NCBI RefSeq assembly: GCF_029892845.1
Contig: NZ_JARXVT010000002.1
Span: 186,001 to 250,000, forward strand
DNA: 64,000 bases
Source: Aurantimicrobium minutum
GTDB lineage: Bacteria; Actinomycetota; Actinomycetes; Actinomycetales; Microbacteriaceae
Reading direction: 5' to 3'
The notes under the pieces are model-generated. The model did not search any database. It was not told the DNA's origin and saw only the letters and a program-made list of their open reading frames with translations. Positions 17,183-25,125 of the stretch are shown here, in pieces. Each line of letters opens with the position of its first letter. Positions within the stretch are counted from its first letter, which is position 1. A program made the position numbers and the translations under genes.

Positions 17183-18153
17183 TTAATCGTCTACGACGAC
17201 TCCGGACAACCCCAGCGATGCGCGAGCTCGTTGCAGATGTCACATTAAGCCCCAAAAACCTCATGCTCCCCATCTTCGTAAAGGAGGGGATCACTGAACC
17301 TCGTGAAATCCCGGGCATGCCTGGTGTTCTACAGCACACAGAACAATCCTTCCTTCACGTCCTTGACGACGCGATTGCTGCCGGGATTGTTTCTGTCATG
17401 TTCTTTGCTGTTCCTGAAGAGAGAGATGAGGCAGGCAGCCAGGCCTGCTTGTCTGGGGGAATCTTGACTCGAGTAGTCAGGAAAGCCCGTGAGCACGTGG
17501 GCAACACGTTAGTGCTCGTTGCAGATCTCTGCCTCGATGAATTCACTGATCATGGACATTGTGGAGTGTTGGATTCCTCCGGAGCGGTTGATAATGACGC
17601 GACATTGAAGCACTACGTGGAGATGGCTTCCGTTCTCGCGGAAGCTGGAGCTGATCTCTTGGGAACCAGCGGAATGATGGATGGACAGGTTACTGCCATT
17701 CGTGACGGTCTAGATGCCCGTGGGTTTGTGAACACCGGGATTCTTGCCTATGCCGCGAAGTATGCTTCGAACTTCTATGGCCCCTTCCGTAATGCTGTGG
17801 AATCTCAACTTTCTGGTGATCGCAAGACCTACCAACAAGATTTTCGCCGAACCAAAGAGGGAGCTGAAGAGATTCTTCTGGACTTGGATGAGGGCGCAGA
17901 CATGGTGATGGTGAAACCTGCCCTCGCCTATATGGACGTGCTCAGACAAGCGGCACAACTGTCTTCCAAGCCTGTTGCTGCCTATGTGGTGTCTGGTGAA
18001 TATTCCATGGTGGAAACGGCAGCAGCTCAGGGCGTCATTCCAAGGGAAGCAACTATTTTCGAACTTCTTTATGCCCTCAAGCGAGCTGGCGCAAACATTA
18101 TCTGCACATACTGGGCACTTGAATTTGCACTCAAACTGAAAGAGCAATCATGA
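17179..18153 (+). CDS. hemB: Porphobilinogen synthase (ALA dehydratase)
   Basis: Condenses two 5-aminolevulinates to porphobilinogen. The 324-aa protein has the metal-binding Cys-rich segment [17 protein letters not shown], indicating a zinc-type enzyme, and the Schiff-base lysine in [10 protein letters not shown]. The substrate-binding block reads [19 protein letters not shown]. It overlaps hemD and hemL by four bases each. Confidence 0.96.
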   Translation: MINRLRRLRTTPAMRELVADVTLSPKNLMLPIFVKEGITEPREIPGMPGVLQHTEQSFLHVLDDAIAAGIVSVMFFAVPEERDEAGSQACLSGGILTRVVRKAREHVGNTLVLVADLCLDEFTDHGHCGVLDSSGAVDNDATLKHYVEMASVLAEAGADLLGTSGMMDGQVTAIRDGLDARGFVNTGILAYAAKYASNFYGPFRNAVESQLSGDRKTYQQDFRRTKEGAEEILLDLDEGADMVMVKPALAYMDVLRQAAQLSSKPVAAYVVSGEYSMVETAAAQGVIPREATIFELLYALKRAGANIICTYWALEFALKLKEQS

Positions 18154-19460
18154 CCACTTTTGAGACGTCACTGCAATGGCACAACCGAGCCCAGCGCATC
18201 ATCCCTGGTGGCGTGAGTTCACCTGTCCGAGCATTTCAATCCGTCGGTGGCACTCCCCGCTACTTCGTCAAAGGCGAAGGGTCGAAAGTTTGGGATGTTG
18301 ATGGCAACGAATACGTAGACCTTGTGGGTTCGTGGGGACCCATGATTGTTGGTCACACTCATCCACATGTTGTGGGGCGAGTGAAGTCCGCAATGGAGAA
18401 GTCTTTCTCATTCGGCGCACCAGGACCGGGTGAAGTATTGCTCGCTGAAGAAATTGCTGCTCGTGTTCCTGCTTGTGAACGCGTGCGATTTGTTTCCTCT
18501 GGGACAGAAGCTGTAATGACAGCAGTTCGACTCGCTCGAGCTGCAACTAGCCGCAACCTGATCGTGAAGTTTGCGGGTTGCTATCACGGGCACAGCGATT
18601 CCCTTTTAGTTCAGTCAGGCTCCGGTATTGCGACGCTCGGATTGCCTAACTCACCTGGTGTGACGCCTGGCCAGACCCAAGACACCATTGTTGTTCCTTT
18701 CAATGACATTGACGCTGTGACGCAGCTCTTTACCGAACGAGGTTCTGAGATTGCCGCAGTGATCACTGAAGCAACCCCTGCGAACATGGGTGTTGTTCCA
18801 CCCCTGCCAGGTTTCAACAAGTTCCTCTCAGACATTACGAAGAAGCACGGTGCGCTGTTCATCCTGGATGAGGTCATGACAGGCTTCCGAATCTCTCAAG
18901 GTGGATGGTGGGGAAAGTTTGGTACTGAAGAGGACTGGACCCCTGACTTGTTCACCTTTGGAAAGGTCATTGGTGGAGGTATGCCGCTGGCTGCCGTGGG
19001 TGGCTCTGCTGCCGTCATGGAACTTCTCGCCCCAAGCGGTTCTGTATATCAAGCGGGCACTTTGAGCGGTAATCCTGTTGCCACCGCGGCCGGTCTAGCA
19101 ACGTTAGAGCTGTGTGACTCAGAGCTTTATACGGCACTTGATTCCAGAGCTCGTGAAGTGGGTTCTGCTATCTCTGATGCCTTAATCGCCGCAGATGTCC
19201 AACACAGTTTTCAGCAGGCGGGAAACCTCTTTTCCTTCTTCTTCACGCCTAATAACGTCTACAACTTTGATAACGCAAAAAAGCAGGACACTTCGGCTTT
19301 CGCAGTATTCTTCCATTCGTTGCTTGAACAGGGAATTTCGGTACCTCCGTCTGCATTCGAGGCGTGGTTTGTCTCCGGTGCTTTGACAGATGACGACGTG
19401 GACAAGATTGCCAAGGCCGCGTCAGTCGCTGCGCAACAAGTGAGACTGCGCTCAAGCTGA
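18150..19460 (+). CDS. hemL: Glutamate-1-semialdehyde 2,1-aminomutase
   Basis: PLP enzyme converting glutamate-1-semialdehyde to 5-aminolevulinate. The 436-aa protein shows [43 protein letters not shown], the [10 protein letters not shown] block and the PLP lysine in [18 protein letters not shown]. Last enzyme gene of the plus-strand heme operon; the regulator follows after 47 bp. Confidence 0.96.
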   Translation: MTTFETSLQWHNRAQRIIPGGVSSPVRAFQSVGGTPRYFVKGEGSKVWDVDGNEYVDLVGSWGPMIVGHTHPHVVGRVKSAMEKSFSFGAPGPGEVLLAEEIAARVPACERVRFVSSGTEAVMTAVRLARAATSRNLIVKFAGCYHGHSDSLLVQSGSGIATLGLPNSPGVTPGQTQDTIVVPFNDIDAVTQLFTERGSEIAAVITEATPANMGVVPPLPGFNKFLSDITKKHGALFILDEVMTGFRISQGGWWGKFGTEEDWTPDLFTFGKVIGGGMPLAAVGGSAAVMELLAPSGSVYQAGTLSGNPVATAAGLATLELCDSELYTALDSRAREVGSAISDALIAADVQHSFQQAGNLFSFFFTPNNVYNFDNAKKQDTSAFAVFFHSLLEQGISVPPSAFEAWFVSGALTDDDVDKIAKAASVAAQQVRLRSS

Positions 19461-19473
19461 GAAATTACTGAAA

Positions 19474-19486
19474 GCGGTATTACCGC
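19474..19486. promoter_or_regulatory. Palindrome upstream of the TetR gene
   Basis: GCGGTA-T-TACCGC, a perfect 6+1+6 palindrome 21 bp before the TetR start codon. The position suits an autoregulatory operator. It does not match the hemE/hemA palindrome. Confidence 0.5.
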
Positions 19487-19507
19487 ACGCTTATAGGATT
19501 AATCGTT

Positions 19508-20068
19508 ATGGTTTCCCCGATTGCAGATACTCGCAGAGAAGCAATCTTGTCGGCTTCTCTCCAGTTGCTCGATGCCTCAGGCGTCGAGGGAATTTCCATG
19601 GCGAGTATCGCCCAGGCGACTGGATTGTCACGCCCCGCGATTTATCAATACTTCTCTTCCCGAGAAAACATTCTTGGTGAACTACTCATCAACGACATGG
19701 CAGATCTCAGCAATGAGATTGACCGTATTGTCTCTGCCGAACAAGAACCGATGGAACAAGTGCGTCTGTGGATTCACTACTCCCTGGCACACATGGCAAG
19801 CAAAGAACACCGTGTGGTGAGGGAGATTTCCGTAAAGAATCTTCGTGAAGAACAACGCGGCGAACTGATGGCAATGCACGGCTACTTTCTGACTAGCCTG
19901 ATTTCGCCGCTTAAAGAGTTGGGTATCGAGGATCCTTCTTCTCAAGTCAGCCTGATTTTTGCTGCAATTACCTCAGCTGCAGAGCGAATCGATTCGGGTA
20001 AGCCTTTCATTTCTGAAGCAGCGGCTTTAGAAAAATTTGTAATTGCTGGAGTAGATGCCGCCCTCTAG
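19508..20068 (+). CDS. TetR-family regulator of the heme island
   Basis: 186-aa one-domain repressor type. The N-terminal HTH reads SMASIAQATGLSRPAIYQYFSSRENIL (DNA-recognition helix around residues 34-52), and the C-terminal helical domain has no family match I recognise. It is the last gene before the truncated tRNA-Phe and the only non-enzyme gene of the island. A heme- or porphyrin-sensing role, as in HrtR, is an attractive inference; nothing in the ligand domain proves it. Confidence 0.85.
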   Translation: MVSPIADTRREAILSASLQLLDASGVEGISMASIAQATGLSRPAIYQYFSSRENILGELLINDMADLSNEIDRIVSAEQEPMEQVRLWIHYSLAHMASKEHRVVREISVKNLREEQRGELMAMHGYFLTSLISPLKELGIEDPSSQVSLIFAAITSAAERIDSGKPFISEAAALEKFVIAGVDAAL

Positions 20069-20095
20069 CAATTTATTTTTTAGAAACTGAATTGT

Positions 20096-20117
20096 TTTTG
20101 CCCACATTTTGCCCACA
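20096..20117. repeat. Tandem 11-bp repeats near the distal att copy
   Basis: TTTTGCCCACA repeated twice with no spacer, 100 bp inside the island from the truncated tRNA-Phe. Short direct repeats at this position are typical arm-type binding sites of tyrosine integrases. Function inferred from position. Confidence 0.5.
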
Positions 20118-20216
20118 AAACCCAAAGAACTAACCCGACTGTTGTGAACGAGTAGCGTCAAAAACCTAAGCGATATAAGGGTTAGTGACTGAAACTCATT
20201 CAACAGAATCATCCCC

Positions 20217-20270
20217 CGCACGACTGAAAATCGTGAGGTCACGGGATCGACGCCCGTCGGAGCCACCACC
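20217..20270 (+). pseudogene. Truncated tRNA-Phe (3' part, distal att site)
   Basis: 54 bp identical to 9853-9906: anticodon arm with GAA, variable loop, T-arm, acceptor 3' strand and CCA. The D-arm and 5' acceptor strand are missing, so no functional tRNA can form. Read as the second attachment site of the heme island. Confidence 0.85.
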
Positions 20271-20272
20271 TC

Positions 20273-20299
20273 AAAGCCCCTGAATATCAGGGGCTTTTT
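20273..20299 (+). terminator. Terminator after the truncated tRNA-Phe
   Basis: AAAGCCCCTGA, loop ATA, TCAGGGGCTTT and extra T residues. Probably the original terminator of tRNA-Phe before the island arrived. Confidence 0.85.
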
Positions 20300-20360
20300 G
20301 TTCGCCTCATTTTCAGGCGGTGCTCAGCTAGTTCCCAGTGATAATCCATAGCCTGTTGGC

Positions 20361-20972
20361 ATGGGATTTCTAGATCGACTCTTTGGAACCAACTCCGATG
20401 AGGAGTACCGCCGCACAACCGATCAGGTTCGTCAGGCTTCAGCCGCACGCAACCAAGACGAGATTGCCGTTGAGCGTTACCGCTACCTCCTGCGCACGGC
20501 CTCGCCTGAAGCTATTGAACAAGTGCACGAAGAAGCCTTTGCCAAACTCACGCCGGAGCAGCGCAAGATGTTGTTTACCCAGCTCAGTGCTGATGCGCCA
20601 GCTGGTGAAGCACCCTTGAGCGATGAACCTCGAGCTCTTGCTGTCTCAGCCACCCGTTCCGAGATGCGCCAGCCCGGCACCATGGAACGAACACTCGGCC
20701 AGGCAGGACAGAACGGTCCAGGATTTGGTTCGATGTTTGCCAGTTCACTTCTCGGAAGCGTTGCCGGTTATGTCATCGCCTCAACGCTGATGAGTGCTTT
20801 CATGCCCATGGATATGGGCGGAGATATGGCCAGCGACAGCGGAGCTGACACCGGCGCAGATACTGGATCAGATTTTGGTGGAGCTGAAACCATCTCCGCC
20901 GATGGTGGCGGTTTTGGTGATGCTGGGTTCGGCGAAGCCGGATTTGGTGACTTTGGAGACTTCGGCTTCTAG
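20361..20972 (+). CDS. Unknown protein with Gly/Asp-rich tail
   Basis: 203 aa. Residues 1-85 are charged and probably helical (MGFLDRLFGTNSDEEYRRTTDQVRQ, then LTPEQRKMLFTQLSAD). A Gly/Ala hydrophobic stretch around 115-145 (SLLGSVAGYVIASTLMSAF) could be a membrane segment. The last 60 residues are a low-complexity Gly/Asp/Phe tail (GADTGADTGSDFGG, FGDFGDFGF). Proteins with this look are often over-annotated as transporting ATPases; no ATPase motif exists here. Function not recognised. Confidence 0.75.
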   Translation: MGFLDRLFGTNSDEEYRRTTDQVRQASAARNQDEIAVERYRYLLRTASPEAIEQVHEEAFAKLTPEQRKMLFTQLSADAPAGEAPLSDEPRALAVSATRSEMRQPGTMERTLGQAGQNGPGFGSMFASSLLGSVAGYVIASTLMSAFMPMDMGGDMASDSGADTGADTGSDFGGAETISADGGGFGDAGFGEAGFGDFGDFGF

Positions 20973-21343
20973 CCCATCAACAAGATTGAGGCCAAGAGCA
21001 AGAAAATCAGCGTGAAGATGGCGGGAGTAACAAACCGCACGACGTTGAGCCATGGCGCAAACTTGACCACCTGACGGCTAGCTGCCGAAGGTGACTTCAC
21101 GAGTGCCAAATCGGCGGCAACTGCCATGGCCTCTGTTGCACTGGCGTATTGAACGAGAGCGCCCAAGATTCCTGACGCAAGCAGAATGCCAAGGGTGGCC
21201 AGGCTCAAAAACAGTGGCCCGCCTGCGAGACCGAGAGTGATCAGACCCACGGTCACAATGAGCAGAAACGTCGGCGCCATTTGGGACACCACAATCTGCT
21301 GACGATTCTTGTTCCAGAGTTCGAGAAATTCACGTTCAGTCAT
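20969..21343 (-). CDS. Small membrane protein, unknown function
   Basis: 124 aa with three or four hydrophobic segments: about 22-40 (MAPTFLLIVTVGLITLGLA), 44-68, and a C-terminal hairpin at 95-122. A short cytoplasmic loop lies between. It converges with the preceding gene, overlapping its end by four bases, and is divergent from the lipoprotein gene. I do not recognise the family. Confidence 0.65.
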   Translation of the reverse strand: MTEREFLELWNKNRQQIVVSQMAPTFLLIVTVGLITLGLAGGPLFLSLATLGILLASGILGALVQYASATEAMAVAADLALVKSPSAASRQVVKFAPWLNVVRFVTPAIFTLIFLLLASILLMG

Positions 21344-21453
21344 GTGCTCATCTTATGACTGGCTCTTGCCAGTACTCGGGATAAACTTGCACTACCGCGC
21401 ACATCTCGGAAGCCTCCAGCTGCGCACATCATTGTGAAACCTCTGGAGAAGAA

Positions 21454-21966
21454 ATGAAACTATTCCGCGCTCGCTCTGCTGTTGCTCTTGTTGCAGCAAC
21501 CTCTTTTCTGCTTGCTGGTTGTGCTGCAACCACAACAGAAGCCACTAGCACCACAGCATCATGCGACGGTGTTGAAGTTGTGGTGAACTTCGGCATCCTC
21601 GATGGCACCAACAGCTCGCAGTGCATCGAGATTACGGGTTCTTCCGCCAAAGCTATTGATGTTGTCCACGACGCTGGTTTCTCCACGGAAGGCACTGCCA
21701 CCTATGGCGATGCCATTGTCTGCCGCGTGAATGGTCTGCCTTCACCCACCGAACCTGTTGTGGTGGAGGGACAGGCCGAGTTCACGGAGAGCTGCGCAGA
21801 TATGCCACCTGCTTACGCCTACTGGGCACTCTGGCAGAAGAGCTCTGACGCTGCCTCGTGGGACTACGCCCAGGCTGGGCTTGGCGACCTCACGGTTAAG
21901 AAGGGCGAGTCCCTTGGTCTCGTCTTCACCACCGGCGACAGCACTCCTACTCCTGTAGTCGAATGA
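21454..21966 (+). CDS. Lipoprotein linked to an ECF transporter
   Basis: 170 aa with a lipoprotein signal peptide (FLLAGC, modified Cys at residue 23) and a Thr/Ser-rich linker. A single small beta-type domain follows, with the segments VVVNFG, AIDVVHDAGF and YWALWQKS. The layout resembles DUF4430/transcobalamin-C-like domains next to vitamin transporters in actinobacteria. The stop overlaps the next gene by four bases, so it probably feeds the ECF transporter as a surface binding protein. B12 is a plausible ligand because metH lies close by, but this is inference. Confidence 0.75.
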   Translation: MKLFRARSAVALVAATSFLLAGCAATTTEATSTTASCDGVEVVVNFGILDGTNSSQCIEITGSSAKAIDVVHDAGFSTEGTATYGDAIVCRVNGLPSPTEPVVVEGQAEFTESCADMPPAYAYWALWQKSSDAASWDYAQAGLGDLTVKKGESLGLVFTTGDSTPTPVVE

Positions 21967-23756
21967 TCTCTCACAGCCGCGGACGTTGGGCTCCCTTCTG
22001 GGTGAGCCTGACGTTTGCTGCTGTTTTCATCCTGTTGCGCATTGTCTACCGGCTGGTCTTCGGAAGTTTCAGCTGGCAGGCCATTGGACAAGCAGCAAGT
22101 CTTGCTGTTCCTTTTGCCCTCGTCATCGTGGTCTGTGGTTTCCTTAGCGCGCTGGTGGATGTGCGGAAGCTACTGCCTGCGATGTCAGCGCTGCGTTATG
22201 GCCGCTCCATCGGAACAGCACTCGCTATTGCACTGTCCAGCTACCCCACCCTGATTCATCAGGTCAAACTGCTGGGCACAGCTCGCACACTCCGTGGTGT
22301 TCGATCTCGTTCAGCTTTCCTTGTTCCACTTCTGGAGCACACCATTGAGCGAGCTGTTGCTCTGGCAGCCGCCATGGATCTGCGTGGCTTTGGGGCAGGC
22401 AAGCCAGCGTCAGTGAATGATTCGGCTTCGATCGAACTAGATCACTTCACACTTCGTTACGGCAACAAGACCGTCCTGACTGACGTCACCCTCACCATCC
22501 CTGCAGGTGAGATCACTGTTCTCACCGGACAGACCGGGTCGGGCAAGACTGCAGTTCTCGAGAGCATTGCTGGCCTCAGCCAGCACTTCCACAACGGTCA
22601 GAACACAGGAACACTCACCGTGGGTGTGATTGATCGCAACCTCACTCCTCCTCGCCTCACCGCAGGGTTGATTGGGTATGTTGGCCAAGACGTTCGTCTC
22701 AGTTTTGCCGCCGCTACTGCTCGTGAGGAGCTGGAGTTCGGCCTACGCGTCAGTGGCCACACCACAGCTGAAGCCTCTAATCGTGCTGAGGAGCTTATCG
22801 CTCAGTTCTCTCTGGAGGCCTACGCTGACCAGCCCATTGAAATACTTTCTGCGGGAGAGGCAACCCGCGTTGCCATCGCTGCAGCACTGGCATTGCACCC
22901 CCGCATCCTTCTTCTGGATGAACCTCTTGCTGATCTAGACCGGGACGCTCGAGCTGAGTTAGTTGCTCTTCTCGCCGAGCTCCAGAAGTTAGAACAACTC
23001 ACCATCGTGATGGCAGAGCACCACACCTCCGAACTCGAACGCCTCACACCACAGTGGCTTTCGGTGAGTTCTGGCGAGGTGTGTTCAGGCCAATGGGGTT
23101 CGGATGTGGACACGCTGCCTGCCCGTTCACTTCCTGTTGTGGGATCAGATGAGATCTTCCAGGTGAGCAACTTTTCCGTTGTCCAGGGCAGCCGTGAACT
23201 TGTTCAAGATGTTTCGCTCTCACTCCATGTTGGTGAGGTGCTCGCTATCACCGGTGCCAACGGAGTGGGAAAGTCGAGCTTGCTCCATGCCTTGGCTGCT
23301 AAAGCTCCCTCGCAGAGCATCTGCCGTCTTGTTCCCGAGAACGTGAGCTCCCTCTTCATTACAGAGACCCTCGAAGAGGAGCTTTCTCGAGCTGATTCAC
23401 TTGCTGACCACAAACACAGCGGACTCACCGCAATGACCTTCTGGTCTATCCTTGCGACCGAAGAATCTCCTGAGTTACTCAGCGTTCATCCCCGTGATTT
23501 GTCTGCAGGAACCCAAGTGGCATTGGCTATTGCACTTCAACTGGCATGGAAGCCTCAGGTTATTCTCATCGATGAACCTACCCGCGGACTTGATGCTATT
23601 TCACGTGAAGCCATGGCAGAAGTCCTGCGCTGTGTTGCCGAGACAGGAACTGCCGTCCTCTTTGCTTCCCACGATGAGGCTTTTGTTTCAGACCTGGGTT
23701 GCCGTGTTCTTGCGATTCGTGAGGGTGTTCTTGTTTCAGACGAGGTGACCGCATGA
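21963..23756 (+). CDS. Fused ECF transporter EcfT-EcfA-EcfA'
   Basis: Energy-coupling module in a single 597-aa chain. Residues 1-145 are an EcfT-like membrane part with the coupling segments GTARTLRGVR and AMDLRGFG. First ATPase (about 155-360): Walker A GQTGSGKT, signature LSAGEATRVAIA, Walker B ILLLDEPLADLD. Second ATPase (about 385-595): GANGVGKS, a degenerate signature LSAGTQVALA, VILIDEPTRGLD. The three parts are usually separate genes, so the fusion is notable. The lipoprotein and the S component overlap it by four bases on each side. Confidence 0.9.
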   Translation: MISHSRGRWAPFWVSLTFAAVFILLRIVYRLVFGSFSWQAIGQAASLAVPFALVIVVCGFLSALVDVRKLLPAMSALRYGRSIGTALAIALSSYPTLIHQVKLLGTARTLRGVRSRSAFLVPLLEHTIERAVALAAAMDLRGFGAGKPASVNDSASIELDHFTLRYGNKTVLTDVTLTIPAGEITVLTGQTGSGKTAVLESIAGLSQHFHNGQNTGTLTVGVIDRNLTPPRLTAGLIGYVGQDVRLSFAAATAREELEFGLRVSGHTTAEASNRAEELIAQFSLEAYADQPIEILSAGEATRVAIAAALALHPRILLLDEPLADLDRDARAELVALLAELQKLEQLTIVMAEHHTSELERLTPQWLSVSSGEVCSGQWGSDVDTLPARSLPVVGSDEIFQVSNFSVVQGSRELVQDVSLSLHVGEVLAITGANGVGKSSLLHALAAKAPSQSICRLVPENVSSLFITETLEEELSRADSLADHKHSGLTAMTFWSILATEESPELLSVHPRDLSAGTQVALAIALQLAWKPQVILIDEPTRGLDAISREAMAEVLRCVAETGTAVLFASHDEAFVSDLGCRVLAIREGVLVSDEVTA

Positions 23757-24520
23757 TTGAACGCCTCAACGTCAAGAATGGTTTTGTCATTCTCGCGACA
23801 ATCCTTGCCGCGAGTGCATTCGCATGGCCACTCTTTGCCACGGCTCTTCCCCAGCAGGCTCAGGCTGCTGTTCCTGTTGTGGTGTTTGCGCTCGTTCCTG
23901 CATTGATCGTGGTTATTTCGTTGCTACTGGATGGTGCTGTTTCTAGCTCGAAGACATTGGCACTTCTTGGACTGCTTGCCGCCGTGGGAGCGGCTGTTCG
24001 TATTGCCAGCACCGGAGTGGGCGGTTTCGAAGCCGTCTTCATCATTCTGATTCTGGGTGGACGAGCGTATGGTGCCAGGTTTGGATTCCTGCTTGGAATG
24101 CTCACCATCGCGCTGTCATCTATATTGTGGGGCGGTTTTGGCCCCTGGACCGCATTCCAGATGTTTGCAGCGGGTTGGGTTGGCGCCGGAGCTGGCTTGA
24201 TTCCAGGGCGCATCACCGGTGTTGCTGACAAGGCAGCTCGACGCAGAGAGATTATGTGGCTCATTGCTTACGGTGTTATTGCGTCATATCTCTTCGGGGC
24301 ACTGATGAACCTGTGGTTCTGGCCCTTTGGTGTTGGACCGGAGACGTCCATTAGTTATCTCCCCGCAGGTTCCCTGCCAGATAACCTCAGTCGCTTCGGG
24401 ATTTACACCCTGGTGACATCCACCCTCACCTGGGACACTGTGCGGGCATTGACCACCGGCATTGGCCTTGCACTCATAGGTGTTCCTGCGCTGAAAGCAC
24501 TCCGTAGAGCAAAGCTCTAG
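23753..24520 (+). CDS. ECF transporter S component
   Basis: 255-aa membrane protein with about six hydrophobic segments, e.g. FVILATILAASAFAWPLF, VVVFALVPALIVVISLLL and FEAVFIILILGGRAYGARFG. The segment FAAGWVGAGAGLIPG is typical of substrate-binding S units (ECF/QueT-like annotation). Translation is coupled to the fused EcfT-A-A' gene. Substrate unknown; vitamin B12 is a reasonable guess because of metH and the lipoprotein. Confidence 0.8.
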   Translation: MIERLNVKNGFVILATILAASAFAWPLFATALPQQAQAAVPVVVFALVPALIVVISLLLDGAVSSSKTLALLGLLAAVGAAVRIASTGVGGFEAVFIILILGGRAYGARFGFLLGMLTIALSSILWGGFGPWTAFQMFAAGWVGAGAGLIPGRITGVADKAARRREIMWLIAYGVIASYLFGALMNLWFWPFGVGPETSISYLPAGSLPDNLSRFGIYTLVTSTLTWDTVRALTTGIGLALIGVPALKALRRAKL

Positions 24521-25002
24521 ATATAGACCGCTTCTTCAAGTGTGTGAGCGTCAGCGATGGGGTGTAATCCATCGCGGTTCACCACGTTGACGAATCTGCG
24601 TAGAACAAGTTCCATTTCGGTAGCAAACTGCACCAGATCAAAGTAGGTAGCGCTTGGGTTAGGTCCAACCAACATGTCCAGAGCGTCATCTTCACCCAGA
24701 GAATCTGTCAGGGCCGGCCCAAAGATGGCGAGTTCATCAATGTTGTTCATGGCAGCGAGCTTGTGCAACACATCGCTCATCTCTCCGAGGGCTTCCATAC
24801 TCACATTGCCTGATCCACCCAGGAGCACCCTGCGGCCAGCCATGTATTCCTTATAGGGAACAATGACCGCCTCAGGCTTACGGTGTGCACCCAAAACCAC
24901 GGGAAGTGCATTCGGATCTGCCCGAAATGTCTTCAGAATCTTGGAAAAGTTCTCACGTGCATCGGCCACGCTGACGATGACATCGGGATTTGAGTACCAC
25001 AC
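24517..25002 (-). CDS. Phd-like antitoxin fused to a degenerate MNT nucleotidyltransferase
   Basis: 161 aa. Residues 8-60 fit a Phd/YefM antitoxin (VSVADARENFSKILKTF, then AVIVPYKEYMAGR). Residues about 78-155 read like a minimal nucleotidyltransferase: LHKLAAMNNIDELAIFGPA, then DDALDMLVGPNPSATYFDLVQF, ending VNVVNRDGL. The catalytic GS is GP and the DxD is altered (DALD), so enzyme activity is doubtful. No toxin of the Doc/RelE or HEPN type lies beside it. An AT-rich inverted repeat precedes the start. Confidence 0.7.
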   Translation of the reverse strand: MWYSNPDVIVSVADARENFSKILKTFRADPNALPVVLGAHRKPEAVIVPYKEYMAGRRVLLGGSGNVSMEALGEMSDVLHKLAAMNNIDELAIFGPALTDSLGEDDALDMLVGPNPSATYFDLVQFATEMELVLRRFVNVVNRDGLHPIADAHTLEEAVYI

Positions 25003-25028
25003 GTTGCTAGGTTATCAAATGTGTACAT

Positions 25029-25057
25029 AAATTTGTATATTTTTTATGTACAAATTT
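25029..25057. promoter_or_regulatory. AT-rich inverted repeat upstream of the Phd-MNT gene
   Basis: AAATTTGTA (25029-25037) and TACAAATTT (25049-25057), 9-bp perfect arms, with a further TGTACA half-like copy at 25022-25027. It lies 26 bp before the Phd-MNT start, where antitoxins of this class usually bind their own promoter. Confidence 0.5.
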
Positions 25058-25082
25058 GTAATTGTGTTTGTGGGCACACAAA

Positions 25083-25105
25083 ACAGCCCTTTCGGGCTGT
25101 CTTAA
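25083..25105 (-). terminator. metH terminator
   Basis: On the minus strand: ACAGCCC, loop GAAA, GGGCTGT and TTT, 26 bp after the metH stop. Confidence 0.8.
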
Positions 25106-25125
25106 CGAATAATCGTCTGAGTGGG

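Larger units (their letters stand above)
9853..20270. mobile_element. Heme-biosynthesis island at tRNA-Phe (putative)
   Basis: The 3' part of tRNA-Phe with its flanking CC (9853-9906) recurs as a perfect 54-bp direct repeat at 20217-20270, where no 5' half is present. The intact tRNA followed by foreign DNA and then a truncated 3' copy in the same orientation is the classic footprint of tRNA-targeted integration. Every gene between the copies is a heme gene except the TetR regulator. Two tandem 11-bp repeats next to the distal copy look like integrase arm sites. No integrase gene remains, so the island appears fixed. Integration is inference; the repeat is directly visible. Confidence 0.72.

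Noticed and set aside
9978-20068. Integrase or excisionase gene inside the heme island
   Set aside because: Every open frame on both strands is accounted for by heme genes and the TetR regulator; no recombinase motifs were seen.
20027-20269. 80-aa minus-strand open frame near the truncated tRNA-Phe
   Set aside because: Its start (GVDPVTSRFSVVR) is simply the antisense reading of tRNA-Phe; such false genes are common, and no ribosome site or family supports it.
21344-21453. Cobalamin riboswitch before the ECF lipoprotein, or before metH
   Set aside because: No B12-box-like consensus was found in either leader; the B12 link rests only on gene neighbourhood.
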